Assembly (NCBI GenBank): GCA_913019965.1 | Contig: CAJVZR010000001.1 | Coordinates: 62,001-126,000 of the forward strand | Length of the DNA stretch: 64,000 nucleotides | Origin: an uncultured Oleispira sp. | GTDB taxonomy: Bacteria; Pseudomonadota; Gammaproteobacteria; Pseudomonadales; Oceanobacteraceae | Reading direction: 5' to 3' | Part shown: piece by piece, positions 1 through 12,067 of the stretch | How positions within the stretch are numbered: the first letter of the stretch is position 1 | Layout of the letters: every line of letters begins with the position of its first letter | Made by a program: the position numbers and the translations under genes | Notes under the pieces: model-generated | What the model was told of the DNA's origin: nothing | Seen by the model: only the letters and a program-made list of their open reading frames with translations | Databases searched by the model: none

Positions 1-1241
1 AAATTTCCGAAAACCTGTCGGACATTATTCAACTAGCAAAAGAAAGAGAAAGATTCGAACAGGTGCATCAACAAAACATGCGCCTCATTGACCAGATGAG
101 TTCTGCAGCCATTGGCATTGATAAGCATGACTGTATCACACACTGGAATCATCAAGCAGAAAATTACTTCAACATTGACAACTCTAAAGCCATGAACCAA
201 AGACTATTTGATCTTAAAATACACTGCGACTGGCCTGTTATTATTTCAAAACTCTATGATAGTATCAATGACAATATAACTTCTGAACGCTTTGACGTTA
301 GCTACCGGAAATCGGGCGACGAAAAAGATAGGGTTCTTTCCGTTGCCATTACGCCTTTTGTAGAACCCAACGGTTCTTTCACCGGTTATTTATTACTAAT
401 GGATGATATAACCGAAAAGAAACATATGGAAAAAAGACATCAGCAATCCATGTACCTAGAATCTATAGGCCAGCTCTCTGCGGGGATCGCACATGAGATT
501 AATACCCCCATGCAATACATCAGTGACAACTTAGAATTTCTAAATACCTCATTCACTGATACAGCCAAAGCACTGAGAACGATTAAAAAATCATTAATAT
601 CGGACACTCTTGACATTAAAAAACTCGACTCAATTTTTGAAGAAGCTGACATCGAATATTTAAGTGAAGAGCTCCCACTGGCTTTCAATCAAACAACCGA
701 GGGGGTAAATAGAGTCTGCAATATTGTTAAAGCAATGAAAGAATTCTCCCACCCTAACTCAGAAGAAAAAGTAGCCACAGACATCAATAAGTGCATTGAA
801 AGTACGATAATCATATCTAAACATACTTGGAAATACCATTCTGCTATGGTGACTGAGCTTGCAGATAATTTACCGGAAGTTATGTGCCACCCCGGCCCCT
901 TTAACGAAGTCATACTTAACATCATAGTGAATGCCGCAGACGCCATTCGAGATCGAGTAGAAAACCAAGAAGATTATGAAAAAGGTGAGATTAGAGTCGT
1001 TACAATACAAAAACCTGATTTCATTGAAATCAGAATTAAAGATACGGGCGGTGGGATACCTCAATCTATTCAAGAAAAAATATTTGATCCTTTTTTTACC
1101 ACAAAAGAAGTGGGAAAAGGTACTGGCCAAGGATTAGCGCTTTCTTACAGCATCATTAAAGAGCGACATAATGGGGAGTTAAATTTTGAAACTGATCCAG
1201 GTGAAAGCACAACCTTTATCATTCAACTGCCCTATCAATAA
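1..1241 (+). CDS. PAS-domain sensor histidine kinase (5' truncated by window edge)
   Basis: Frame is open to the window start (…ISENLSDIIQLAKERERFEQVHQQN…); PAS-like region, H-box 'SAGIAHEINTPMQY', N/G boxes 'NIIVNAADAI', 'DTGGGIP', 'GTGQGLAL'. Confidence 0.9.
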   Translation, partial: ISENLSDIIQLAKERERFEQVHQQNMRLIDQMSSAAIGIDKHDCITHWNHQAENYFNIDNSKAMNQRLFDLKIHCDWPVIISKLYDSINDNITSERFDVSYRKSGDEKDRVLSVAITPFVEPNGSFTGYLLLMDDITEKKHMEKRHQQSMYLESIGQLSAGIAHEINTPMQYISDNLEFLNTSFTDTAKALRTIKKSLISDTLDIKKLDSIFEEADIEYLSEELPLAFNQTTEGVNRVCNIVKAMKEFSHPNSEEKVATDINKCIESTIIISKHTWKYHSAMVTELADNLPEVMCHPGPFNEVILNIIVNAADAIRDRVENQEDYEKGEIRVVTIQKPDFIEIRIKDTGGGIPQSIQEKIFDPFFTTKEVGKGTGQGLALSYSIIKERHNGELNFETDPGESTTFIIQLPYQ

Positions 1242-1320
1242 ACAAGACCCCATAAACAAGAATAAAAAAGAAGCCAATTAACCACTTATTATATGAATTT
1301 AGATAATTAGGATTAAAACA

Positions 1321-2460
1321 ATGTCGATCCCAGAAAAAATATTATTTGTTGACGATGAACAGGATATTTTGAGTTCATTCAAGAGACAATTTAGAAAAAA
1401 GGCCGATATTTCAACTGCATTAAGTGGTAAGGAAGCTCTGGAATTAATCGACAATGAAAGTGAGTTTGCCGTCATCGTCTCTGATATGAGAATGCCAAGC
1501 ATGGATGGGGCTGAGTTTTTAGAAAAAGCAAAAAAGAAATCCCCCAATACCATTCGAATTCTTCTAACCGGTCAGACCGATTTAAATTCGGCCATATCAG
1601 CCATTAATCAAGGTCAAATATTCCGTTTCTTAACAAAACCTTGCTCTCAAGATATACTGCAAGAAGCGTTAAAAAGTGCTATTCGCCAATATAGATTATT
1701 AAACGTAGAGAAAGAATTACTGCAAAAAACAGTTAAAGGTTCAATCGAACTACTGAGTGAAATACTTTCAATCGTTAAGCCCCGTGTTTTCAGTAACTTC
1801 AATCGTATCAAAAAATACATTCATTATATTGCTTCTGAGCAAGGTGAAACCGATACTTGGGATTTTGAAGTGGCGGGAATGCTCTCTAGTTTGGGATATT
1901 TAACCTTACCCGAAGACTTGATAGAAAAAGCGCTAAAGCCGAATTCAGAACTTACGGCTTCCGAAAAGCTCGCCCTACAGGATGTTCCTTTAATCAGTAG
2001 CAAGCTAATCAACCACATTCCGAGATTAGAAAACATTGCCGAAATGGTGCGGTTATCTGACAAGGTTAATCATTTAATCCATCAGGATGCTGGCGCTGTA
2101 CAAGGAAGAATATATTTAGGCGCTGATATGTTAAAAATTGCGATTAGTTTTGATCGTTTATTAGAATCTGGTCATAATCACAAATCTGCAATTGATTTAT
2201 TAAGAACAGACGACAGCCTCCATCAAGATCTTGTTGAGAAATTATCTAGTATAAAAATGGGACATGAAGATGACGTTATAACCGTTAATGTTGATAACCT
2301 ACTACCAGGCATGGTTCTTTTAGAAAACATGATTACTGACAATGATTCAACCTTACTCGCGAAAGGAACCGAACTCACAGAAGACCTATTAGTGCGGATA
2401 AAGCTATACACTAAAAACCAAAAAATCAGCCGCCCAATTCGCATCATCGCACCGGGATGA
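1321..2460 (+). CDS. Response regulator with degenerate HD-GYP/HDOD-like output region
   Basis: REC motif 'ILFVDDEQDIL…VSDMRMPSMDG…LLTGQTD…KP'; C-terminal helical domain lacks HD and GYP catalytic motifs. Confidence 0.8.
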   Translation: MSIPEKILFVDDEQDILSSFKRQFRKKADISTALSGKEALELIDNESEFAVIVSDMRMPSMDGAEFLEKAKKKSPNTIRILLTGQTDLNSAISAINQGQIFRFLTKPCSQDILQEALKSAIRQYRLLNVEKELLQKTVKGSIELLSEILSIVKPRVFSNFNRIKKYIHYIASEQGETDTWDFEVAGMLSSLGYLTLPEDLIEKALKPNSELTASEKLALQDVPLISSKLINHIPRLENIAEMVRLSDKVNHLIHQDAGAVQGRIYLGADMLKIAISFDRLLESGHNHKSAIDLLRTDDSLHQDLVEKLSSIKMGHEDDVITVNVDNLLPGMVLLENMITDNDSTLLAKGTELTEDLLVRIKLYTKNQKISRPIRIIAPG

Positions 2461-2481
2461 TAAGACAATCATCGATAAGGA

Positions 2482-4335
2482 TTACCGAGTTAAATTCACA
2501 TATAAACGCGGTAATTCTTTCGGTAGCTGTGCAGGGTCTTTAATTACAACAAAACCATTTTTACCAAATAAATGCGGTAAGTACTCATCTGCTTCTTCAT
2601 CGATCGTGACACAAAATGGCTGTAGGCCCGCTTGCTTAGCCTCAATGATCGCCATTCGGGTGTCCTCTACCCCGTAGCGCCCCTCGTATAAATCAAGATC
2701 ATTGGGTTTGCCATCAGTGATAATCATCAAAACCCTTTGATGACTTTTTTCCGCCGATAGAATTTTAATCGACTGCCTAATGGCTGCTCCCATGCGGGTA
2801 TAATAACCGGGTTTTAGATTTTGTATTCGCCCCCGTATGTCATCTTGATATCGCTCGTTGAAATTCTTAATCATATTAAAACGTACATGCTCACGCTTTA
2901 AAGACGAAAACCCATATACCGAAAAGCGATCGCCCGTTGCTGATAAAGCTTCACACAACAGCTGCAAACTGTCTTGTACTACGTCGATAACACGTTGATG
3001 GTTATTAATATAGGCGTCGGTTGAAAGCGACAAATCAGCCAGTATTAAGCAAGATAAATCCCGCACCTGATTATTAAAAGAGCGATAAAACCCTTGTTCA
3101 CCATTGGTCGTTCCAGCATGGCGGTCTGCCATAAAATGCATCCAGCTGTCCAAATCCAATTCATCGCCATCTTGCTGTCGATTAGACCATTGGCGCACAG
3201 GTTTCAGTCCAGAAAACTGTCGGCGCAATTTAGCAGCGTCTGCTGCAAGATGGGGCGGCAAAGGATAGCCTTTTGCTGGATTATCATCCACTTCTTGGTC
3301 ATTTAAGCCCGAAATCATCGGCTGCAAACAACAAAAATCTTGTAAATAGCTTTGCTTTCGATAATCCCATTCAGGTAGCAATACCCCTTCTCCAAGGCGT
3401 AAATCATCGTGATCATTTGAAGGGAGATCAAGATCGAATTTAATACTCGATGACGCTGCCTGACGGTTTTTAGAGACACTGATAACATCTAGATCATCGG
3501 CAACGCTTTCAGCGTCTTCTTCATTAGTATCGTCCCCTGCACGATCGACTGGCACGAACTCACTAAAGCTGAATAAATTTTCTAAACGGAAAACCATTAA
3601 GCCATTATTCTTTTCGTAATTTTCTACCCGCTCTGCTTTTTTACGCTTGCCCTTCTTTTTATTACCGGTGCCTTTTGCATGTTCATCCGCATCCCCTACG
3701 GTTTGTTCATTGGCCGAACACTCACTCATATTACCAGGGTACAACCATAGATAGACGGGACTAGGAGCGAAAGCTGCGGCGGGGAGGTCTTTGGTAGAAC
3801 CGGGTTCCAGCAACGCTTGACGAATGGCCATTTCTTGCTCTGCCGCATCTGTTGCCAACTCAGTGATATCAGGCCTTAAAGTAATAAAAGCGTCCACCAG
3901 CGCTTGATAAACCAGCTTCATTCCTGGGTAGGCTGCAAGGACTTTTAAGGTGAGTGTTTGATTATCAACAAACCAGTTTTGAAACCCGCTAGCCTGTTGT
4001 GCCGCCAGTGCCGCTAACCAGAGGTATAGGTACTTATTGAGTTTGGCAGTTGAAAATAGGCTTAATTCTTCTGGTAAGCGAAGCGCTTCTTGATCGCGCC
4101 ATGCCAGCTCCACTTGCTCGTGAGTGCCGGCAATTTTCTGTAATAAGGTGCGTCGCATATAATAATCACGAGGAGTGGCCGCATCAATACGTAACCCAGC
4201 CTCCCCACCTAATGCACGGAACAAGACACCAATTTCAAAACCCTGATCTTGAAGTCGAACCTTAGCATCTTTATGGTCGGTAGAGGCTTTACCGGTAATG
4301 TATTCATGCCACTTAAGGCCAACATACTCTTCCAC
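2482..4335 (-). CDS. norD: Nitric oxide reductase activation protein NorD (VWA domain)
   Basis: C-terminal VWA domain ('LILADLSLSTDAY', 'ITDGKPNDLD', 'GVEDTRMAI'); about 617 aa; next to norCB. Confidence 0.9.
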   Translation of the reverse strand: MEEYVGLKWHEYITGKASTDHKDAKVRLQDQGFEIGVLFRALGGEAGLRIDAATPRDYYMRRTLLQKIAGTHEQVELAWRDQEALRLPEELSLFSTAKLNKYLYLWLAALAAQQASGFQNWFVDNQTLTLKVLAAYPGMKLVYQALVDAFITLRPDITELATDAAEQEMAIRQALLEPGSTKDLPAAAFAPSPVYLWLYPGNMSECSANEQTVGDADEHAKGTGNKKKGKRKKAERVENYEKNNGLMVFRLENLFSFSEFVPVDRAGDDTNEEDAESVADDLDVISVSKNRQAASSSIKFDLDLPSNDHDDLRLGEGVLLPEWDYRKQSYLQDFCCLQPMISGLNDQEVDDNPAKGYPLPPHLAADAAKLRRQFSGLKPVRQWSNRQQDGDELDLDSWMHFMADRHAGTTNGEQGFYRSFNNQVRDLSCLILADLSLSTDAYINNHQRVIDVVQDSLQLLCEALSATGDRFSVYGFSSLKREHVRFNMIKNFNERYQDDIRGRIQNLKPGYYTRMGAAIRQSIKILSAEKSHQRVLMIITDGKPNDLDLYEGRYGVEDTRMAIIEAKQAGLQPFCVTIDEEADEYLPHLFGKNGFVVIKDPAQLPKELPRLYVNLTR

Positions 4336-4372
4336 AACGACACCCTAACTAAGTTTACTTAGACTCACTACA

Positions 4373-5320
4373 TTAGGAGTCATTGTGCCCTTTTTTAGGA
4401 TCGATAGTTTTGACCGGAATCAAGGAGCTGTGTCTTGTTTTCTCCCCTTCACTCCAACCCAGTAAACTGCCTGCTGGATTATCCTTCTGCACTTCCTGAC
4501 ACGCACTAATACATTGCGCACACTGGGTGCAGGTAAACTTAGCCCGCTTAAAACTTCTAACCGGCAAGCGCATTGGGCAAGCCTCTTCACAATCTTTATC
4601 ACAACTCTGACAAGCTTTAGCACGATCTCGTTCGAACTTAACCAACATGGCCTTGCTGTTCATCATCCAAAAAAGACTTTGCATCAACCCAAAAGCACAG
4701 CCATATTTACAAAATAAGTGTCGAGCCAGAACAAAATCGATGGTAAAGACCGTCGTAGCCGCCACTAAAAAAATCGTTGGGTATAAATCCACTTCAAAAT
4801 GAATCAAATCGGTATATAAAGGAATGGGTGGCAATAAATACGACAGCAAACCCAGCGCCCATAAGAAGGCGATGGTCACAGACACCCCAACAATAACCAG
4901 CCAATCAATGATTTTGTTACGCTTTGCTTGCCTTTCTTTACTGAATTTTGAGTTTTCCCAAAGCGTCACACTGCCAGTGCGACGATCCATCAAGTCATTG
5001 ACATATTCAACCACTGAAAAGTGAGGACATAACCAACCGCAATACAGACGTCCCCATTTATAAAAAATATAGATGCCGCTGATCACTGTTATAAATAACG
5101 GCAAAATAAAATACGCGAGGATACGAAAACCCGTATCCCAATAATCACTCGCCAAAATCCATTCCGTTGTCATGCCAAAAGAAAGGACCTGGTTAAAAAT
5201 AACAAAATTCGTCGTGGTTAAATCAAAACGAAAGATATTGAGAACCGGCGCCAATAAAAATAATAAAAAGAACGAACTTCTAACCACTAAGCGAGATCGT
5301 TGTAATTGATTTTCTGTCAT
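4373..5320 (-). CDS. Membrane polyferredoxin, NapH/NosR/CcoG-like 4Fe-4S protein
   Basis: 'CGWLCPHFSVVEYVND' and 'CKYGCAFGLMQS' membrane Cys motifs plus two ferredoxin motifs 'CQSCDKDCEEACPM' and 'CTQCAQCISAC'; several TM segments. Confidence 0.8.
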   Translation of the reverse strand: MTENQLQRSRLVVRSSFFLLFLLAPVLNIFRFDLTTTNFVIFNQVLSFGMTTEWILASDYWDTGFRILAYFILPLFITVISGIYIFYKWGRLYCGWLCPHFSVVEYVNDLMDRRTGSVTLWENSKFSKERQAKRNKIIDWLVIVGVSVTIAFLWALGLLSYLLPPIPLYTDLIHFEVDLYPTIFLVAATTVFTIDFVLARHLFCKYGCAFGLMQSLFWMMNSKAMLVKFERDRAKACQSCDKDCEEACPMRLPVRSFKRAKFTCTQCAQCISACQEVQKDNPAGSLLGWSEGEKTRHSSLIPVKTIDPKKGHNDS

Positions 5321-5410
5321 CGTTTACCTTCCAGAATCTCGTTTAAATCATCTAATATTCAATGATTCAACTTACTTTGAGCTTAATTTCATTATGCTCT
5401 TGCTTGAACA

Positions 5411-5451
5411 AAAAAATAGCCGGATCAGTTTGCACCGATCCAGCTATTTTT
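5411..5451 (-). terminator. Rho-independent terminator downstream of norB
   Basis: Inverted repeat AATAGC-c-GGATC…GATCC-a-GCTATT followed by a T-run on the minus strand. Confidence 0.7.
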
Positions 5452-5463
5452 ATCGCTAAACTC

Positions 5464-7306
<1,843 letters not shown>

Positions 7307-7373
7307 GGCTCTCTCTCCTCGACTATTTATAGTTTGTACAAAAGGCACAATACTCTTTACGTATCTTGAAATA

Positions 7374-7387
7374 ATGATCTGAATCAA
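7374..7387. promoter_or_regulatory. FNR/DNR-type box upstream of norC
   Basis: ATGATctgaATCAA, one mismatch to TTGAT-N4-ATCAA, about 68 bp upstream of the norC start. Confidence 0.65.
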
Positions 7388-7634
7388 TACAAAACTAGTA
7401 ATCTAAGAGGGCTGGGGTTGAACTGTAAATAAATGTACAGCTTATTGATTTATGTCGGTTTTTTCTGAGAACGATTTGCAACTAGAAAGAAAACAACACT
7501 TTTGTGATAACCCTACTCCACATTATTGGCAGTAGGCAAAACAGAGTAATGCTGCCTATACTGAAGGAATGTAAAGCGTATAAAAGAGCTGTCATGAGTT
7601 ACAACGATTACTGTAATACGATAGGCATATAGAT

Positions 7635-8444
7635 ATGTATTATGATTCCTGCAAAGGTACATCATTAATAGCCTCTATTTTTCTCCTACTCTGCCCTATA
7701 CACCTAATCGCGGCTGAAGAGAGTGATATCCTCTTATCTGAAACGATTGAGATTCGGGCTTATTGTGAAGACTTCAATCCTTACAGTTTCAAAGAGGATG
7801 GCCAGCTCACAGGCTTTTCTGTTGACCTATTGCGGGCCATGGCCAAGCAAGCAAAGATTAATATTTCAATCGAGCTGGGTCCTTGGAAAAGATACCTAAA
7901 ACTTGTAGAAAAAACCCCTAATACCATGTTATTTACAGCAACACGAAATAGTAATAGAGAAGACCGCTTTAAGTGGGTTGGGCCTATTAATGGAAGAACG
8001 CAAAAATTATTTAAATTGAAAGAGCCTAAAACTGACTGGAAAATGATAATCGATGACAGTTCAAATGCCGCTGCCTTAAACAGCATTGTTAAATATCAAT
8101 ACCCGGTTATTGCAGTCTCAGGAGATGCCAGTGAAAAAAATCTCACAGATCAAGGCTATAACGTTTTCGCAGGGCCTAAGCCCGAACTTAACGTAAAGCA
8201 ATTCATTAATGAAAGAGCGCCATTAATTGTTAATGTCGATATTTCAATCGCATCCAAGTTAAGAATGGAAGGAAGATCATTTTCTGAAGTAGAAGCGATT
8301 GCGGTATTTAACGATCAATATTCGTACTATTACATGTTCAATAAAGAGACCGATACTGAGACAGTCTACCGGCTTCAAAAAGCGTTGGATGTTTTAAAGT
8401 ATAATGGCGTCTATAAAAGCATTAAACACAAATGGCTAAACTAG
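7635..8444 (+). CDS. Periplasmic solute-binding protein, family 3-like
   Basis: Signal peptide; 'IRAYCEDFNPYSFKEDGQLTGFSVDLLRAMAKQ…TRNSNREDRFKWVGPI'. Confidence 0.8.
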   Translation: MYYDSCKGTSLIASIFLLLCPIHLIAAEESDILLSETIEIRAYCEDFNPYSFKEDGQLTGFSVDLLRAMAKQAKINISIELGPWKRYLKLVEKTPNTMLFTATRNSNREDRFKWVGPINGRTQKLFKLKEPKTDWKMIIDDSSNAAALNSIVKYQYPVIAVSGDASEKNLTDQGYNVFAGPKPELNVKQFINERAPLIVNVDISIASKLRMEGRSFSEVEAIAVFNDQYSYYYMFNKETDTETVYRLQKALDVLKYNGVYKSIKHKWLN

Positions 8445-8502
8445 CGCTTAATAATTTCACTTTTAATATAGCACCTCTTATAAAGCACCTTTTATAAATC
8501 CA

Positions 8503-10116
8503 TCAGCGGCCTAAAGTATCGATACGATGATAAAGAGCCAGTTTATTATTTGATTCGGAAAGCTGAAGGCGCATCTCACGTAGACTATCAATCATGGAAC
8601 GCATTGTACTGAGTTGAGATTCTAATTTCATTTCTTCTAGATCCAAATCATTCAGCGCCTGATTAAAAATAGGAGCCTTTACCTGCTCAACATTAACATA
8701 GGTTTGAGTCTTTTCAATTCGTTGAGCTACCTCAGGTCTAGAGTCAAAACCTTCCATTGCAGATGCAACCCATTCACTCAGTTCCAAAGCAACGGCTTGG
8801 CGATCAAATGTCTTATTAATTCCGCCACTGTTTGATCGCTCTTCTCCAGACTGCGCCTGCGTTATATTAAAACTCGCGGTAATATTTAATTCATCCGGGG
8901 AAGTAATACTGACTTGGGTATTTTCATCTCGCTGCAAAAGAATAGGATCCTCAAATTGAAATAACCTCAGTGGAGAAGCGCTATTCGCTCCCCCTTCGGC
9001 CGCATCATCTATACCACTCAAGGCGCGTAAAAACAGCTCACGGTTTTGCTCTGTAGAAGAGGCACCATCGCTTGAGAAGTCGGTTAAATGTACCTCTTGC
9101 ATCAACAAAGTACGCCCATCTTCTGCGAGTGCGATCCCTGATTGTTTTATTTTACCGGCAAATATCCCAGATTCTGTATTCAATTGATAATTCGACTCAA
9201 CTGAGCCTAAATGCAAAGCCCCAATACCCGCCGTCAATAACGATTGAGTCTCACGCCCCTCTTCACCAAAACTCATAATTTCTAATTGATTATAAATGCT
9301 ATCATTTTCATCTATCCAACCATTGCCATCCTCGTCGTATTGCCGCAGCTCTCCATAACCTTGCCCTGTTTCAGGACCAAACATTTCACTGCCATTATCG
9401 ATCTCTCCATTTTTATTTTTATCAAATACCAAATACCCTGAGCCCTTAGCTGTTTGTGCAATAGATTCTAGCGTGCCATCCGAATTCAGATCAAAATCAA
9501 AAGACACATCGCTTAAACCTACAGCCCCTCCCTCTACATTAATAATTAATGGATCGATTAAATTTCGATTCCCTTTAAACTCGCTGATGATTTCTGTATG
9601 TGTCGATCGATCAAAATCCAAAGCCATCATAAAATCAATTTGATAGCCCTCTTCCGTCTTAACTTGCCCAAACGCTTCGAAGGTTAAAGACTCAACAGAT
9701 TCTTGAGTCAGCCGACTTACAACCTCAACTTCTACTTGCGTACTGCTCGCACGAATATCGACATTATTTACCCTAAGGTCCGGACCAGTAACGAACGATC
9801 GATTATTCTCACTGACCGACATTGCGAACTCACTGCTGTGTTCCACAACGTATTGCGCAATCTGTAGTCCTTCATGCTGCTGAATAATGTCACCACTATC
9901 CGCCACTGATACCGTCGAACCGGTTTTAAGGCTCTGCTGTTCGCTGGCTGAATTAGAAAGGGATAGCTTAATGCTGGCAGCATCACTATTGGGTAGATCT
10001 TCATCCGCCCCTTCAACTTGATTTAAAACTGAGACAGATAAACGCTCGAGTTGCGTTGAGAGCACAGTGTTTTGTTGATGCCCATTAATCTGCAGCTGGG
10101 AAGACAATATTTTCAT
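8503..10116 (-). CDS. Hypothetical protein with EF-hand-like Ca2+-binding loops
   Basis: 'DFDLNSDGTLES', 'DKNKNGEIDNGSEMFG', 'DEDGNGWIDENDSIY' acidic loops; no signal peptide seen. Confidence 0.6.
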   Translation of the reverse strand: MKILSSQLQINGHQQNTVLSTQLERLSVSVLNQVEGADEDLPNSDAASIKLSLSNSASEQQSLKTGSTVSVADSGDIIQQHEGLQIAQYVVEHSSEFAMSVSENNRSFVTGPDLRVNNVDIRASSTQVEVEVVSRLTQESVESLTFEAFGQVKTEEGYQIDFMMALDFDRSTHTEIISEFKGNRNLIDPLIINVEGGAVGLSDVSFDFDLNSDGTLESIAQTAKGSGYLVFDKNKNGEIDNGSEMFGPETGQGYGELRQYDEDGNGWIDENDSIYNQLEIMSFGEEGRETQSLLTAGIGALHLGSVESNYQLNTESGIFAGKIKQSGIALAEDGRTLLMQEVHLTDFSSDGASSTEQNRELFLRALSGIDDAAEGGANSASPLRLFQFEDPILLQRDENTQVSITSPDELNITASFNITQAQSGEERSNSGGINKTFDRQAVALELSEWVASAMEGFDSRPEVAQRIEKTQTYVNVEQVKAPIFNQALNDLDLEEMKLESQLSTMRSMIDSLREMRLQLSESNNKLALYHRIDTLGR

Positions 10117-10255
10117 AGCGAGACCGATAATAAAGGTTATCTTCTGTATCGGCCTTGTCGTCTAGGGGTTTAAAATCAATTAGGAATGAAAAAGACAATT
10201 GATAGATTTGATATTTATATCCATCAATTGCTAAAGTACTGAGGCATTAGTCGTA

Positions 10256-11926
10256 CTAAGGCGCTATCTTCTTTTTTAACGCTTTTGCGATAGGCGATGG
10301 AATGCTCTCCATTGCACCCAATAAATGCGGTAAAACTTTCAGCTTTAAGCCTTCATATTCACTAGGAACAATAGCATCGATTAAATGAGGCCCTGGCTCG
10401 CTAAGCGCGCGTTCTAAAGCCGCATTAAACTCTTCTGCGGTGGTTGCGACTTCTGCTGGCATTCCCATACTTTTTGCCATCGCAACAAAATCGATTTCAG
10501 TTTTAGAAAGATCCAGTTGTGATTTCGCTTTTGGACCTGCTCCTTCTGCCCCTACTCGCTCAAGTTCGATATTAAGAATCGCATAAGAACGGTTATTTAA
10601 TACAATCACAGTGACATCCAAGTTTTCATTCATCATGGTCCATAATGATTGAATGGTATACATAGCACTACCATCACCAACCAGACTGATCACAGGGCGA
10701 TTTTTGCCTTCACTATTCATTCCCGCAATAGCCGCACCAATCGCCACAGGCAAGCCTTGGCCTATTGCCCCGCCTGTTAATGTGAGCACATCATGCCTAG
10801 GGGATCCTGCGGTACTGATTGGTAGCTTTAATCCTGACGTTTGAGCTTCATCCGAAATGATTGCATTTTCCGGTAATAACGCACCGACCGCTTGGCAGAC
10901 CTTTCCTGCATTCAACTTACCTGCAGGCAGCTTAGGCCGATCCGCTTGTTGAAGCTTAGGAGCCGTTTGTTCTGCACCGACCGCGGCCACTAATGCTTGT
11001 AAACTCGCAACCGCATCTTGGCTTTCTTTAACAAAATTATGTACGCGACAAGCTTCAGGCACGAGATAGCTCTTTTTGCCAGGGTAAGCGAAAAATGTTA
11101 CCGGTTCAGAGGCATCGATAATTACTAGATGGTCATAGCCTTTTAGTTGAACTGACGCCATTTCAGCCAGATAAGCAATACGCTCTACTTGAGGCAAGCC
11201 TGCTCCACGCTGCAAGCGTGTTGGAAATACTTCTGAAAATAGCTTAGCTCCCGTTCGCTCGGCAATTTTTGAAGCTGCAATTAATCCTTCTTCAAGTAAT
11301 ACACGACGGCCCAATAAGATGGCTGTTTTCTTGCCCTTAGTTAATAAAATATCCCCGACCTGATTAATCATTTCTTCAGATGCTAGATCACTAACAGGCG
11401 CCAAATCAGCTTCAACGACTTCCCCGCCTTCCCCCCAAGAAACATCCGCTGGCAGGATTAAGGTTGATATTTGCTGTGGTGCTTTTTGAGCGACCTCAAT
11501 GGCTTCTGCAGTATCGGCACCAACCTGCTGAGTTTCAGGGCAAGTACGAATCCAGCTTGATACATTTTTGGCCACTGTCACAATGTCAGACTCTAGCGGC
11601 GCATCATATTGCTTATGATAAAGGGCGTGGTCTCCAATAATGTTCACCATCGGCACCCGCGCCTTACGCGCATTATGTAAGTTCGCTAAGCCATTACCTA
11701 AGCCACAACCTAAGTGCAATAAGGTAGCAGCAGGTTTATTCGCAATACGCGCATAGCCATCAGCCGCCCCCGTAGCAACGCCTTCAAATAAGCATAATAC
11801 CGCTCGCATATCCGAACTGTCTAAAGCCGCAACAAAGTGCATCTCAGAAGTGCCTGGATTAGTAAAACAGGTATCAACACCTGAGTTGGATAGAGTTTTG
11901 ATTAATGCTTTTGCGCCGTTGCTCAT
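10256..11926 (-). CDS. Acetolactate synthase large subunit-like thiamine-diphosphate enzyme
   Basis: TPP-enzyme motifs 'GVDTCFTNPGTSEMHF', 'GDGSAMYTIQSLWTMMNENLDVTVIVLNN'. Confidence 0.85.
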   Translation of the reverse strand: MSNGAKALIKTLSNSGVDTCFTNPGTSEMHFVAALDSSDMRAVLCLFEGVATGAADGYARIANKPAATLLHLGCGLGNGLANLHNARKARVPMVNIIGDHALYHKQYDAPLESDIVTVAKNVSSWIRTCPETQQVGADTAEAIEVAQKAPQQISTLILPADVSWGEGGEVVEADLAPVSDLASEEMINQVGDILLTKGKKTAILLGRRVLLEEGLIAASKIAERTGAKLFSEVFPTRLQRGAGLPQVERIAYLAEMASVQLKGYDHLVIIDASEPVTFFAYPGKKSYLVPEACRVHNFVKESQDAVASLQALVAAVGAEQTAPKLQQADRPKLPAGKLNAGKVCQAVGALLPENAIISDEAQTSGLKLPISTAGSPRHDVLTLTGGAIGQGLPVAIGAAIAGMNSEGKNRPVISLVGDGSAMYTIQSLWTMMNENLDVTVIVLNNRSYAILNIELERVGAEGAGPKAKSQLDLSKTEIDFVAMAKSMGMPAEVATTAEEFNAALERALSEPGPHLIDAIVPSEYEGLKLKVLPHLLGAMESIPSPIAKALKKKIAP

Positions 11927-12067
11927 AAATTACCTTTAAAATTTCTGTCGCAGTTATGATCTATTACTCACAAAGATAGAGACTCAAAAAAATTCTACAA
12001 TGGCATAGCAAGACAGATAGAGTGACATTTGCGGCCTAGTTGATTGCAACCCGTTATTAGATCAATG

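Noticed and set aside
440-1130. Antisense ORFs of 82-86 aa inside the first histidine kinase
   Set aside because: They overlap a strongly supported CDS, lack recognisable domains and are typical shadow ORFs; the same applies to the many 60-135 aa antisense ORFs in the track.
7441-7480. Possible second FNR site (ttgatttatgtcgg) upstream of norC
   Set aside because: Only the left half-site matches; the right half is too divergent.
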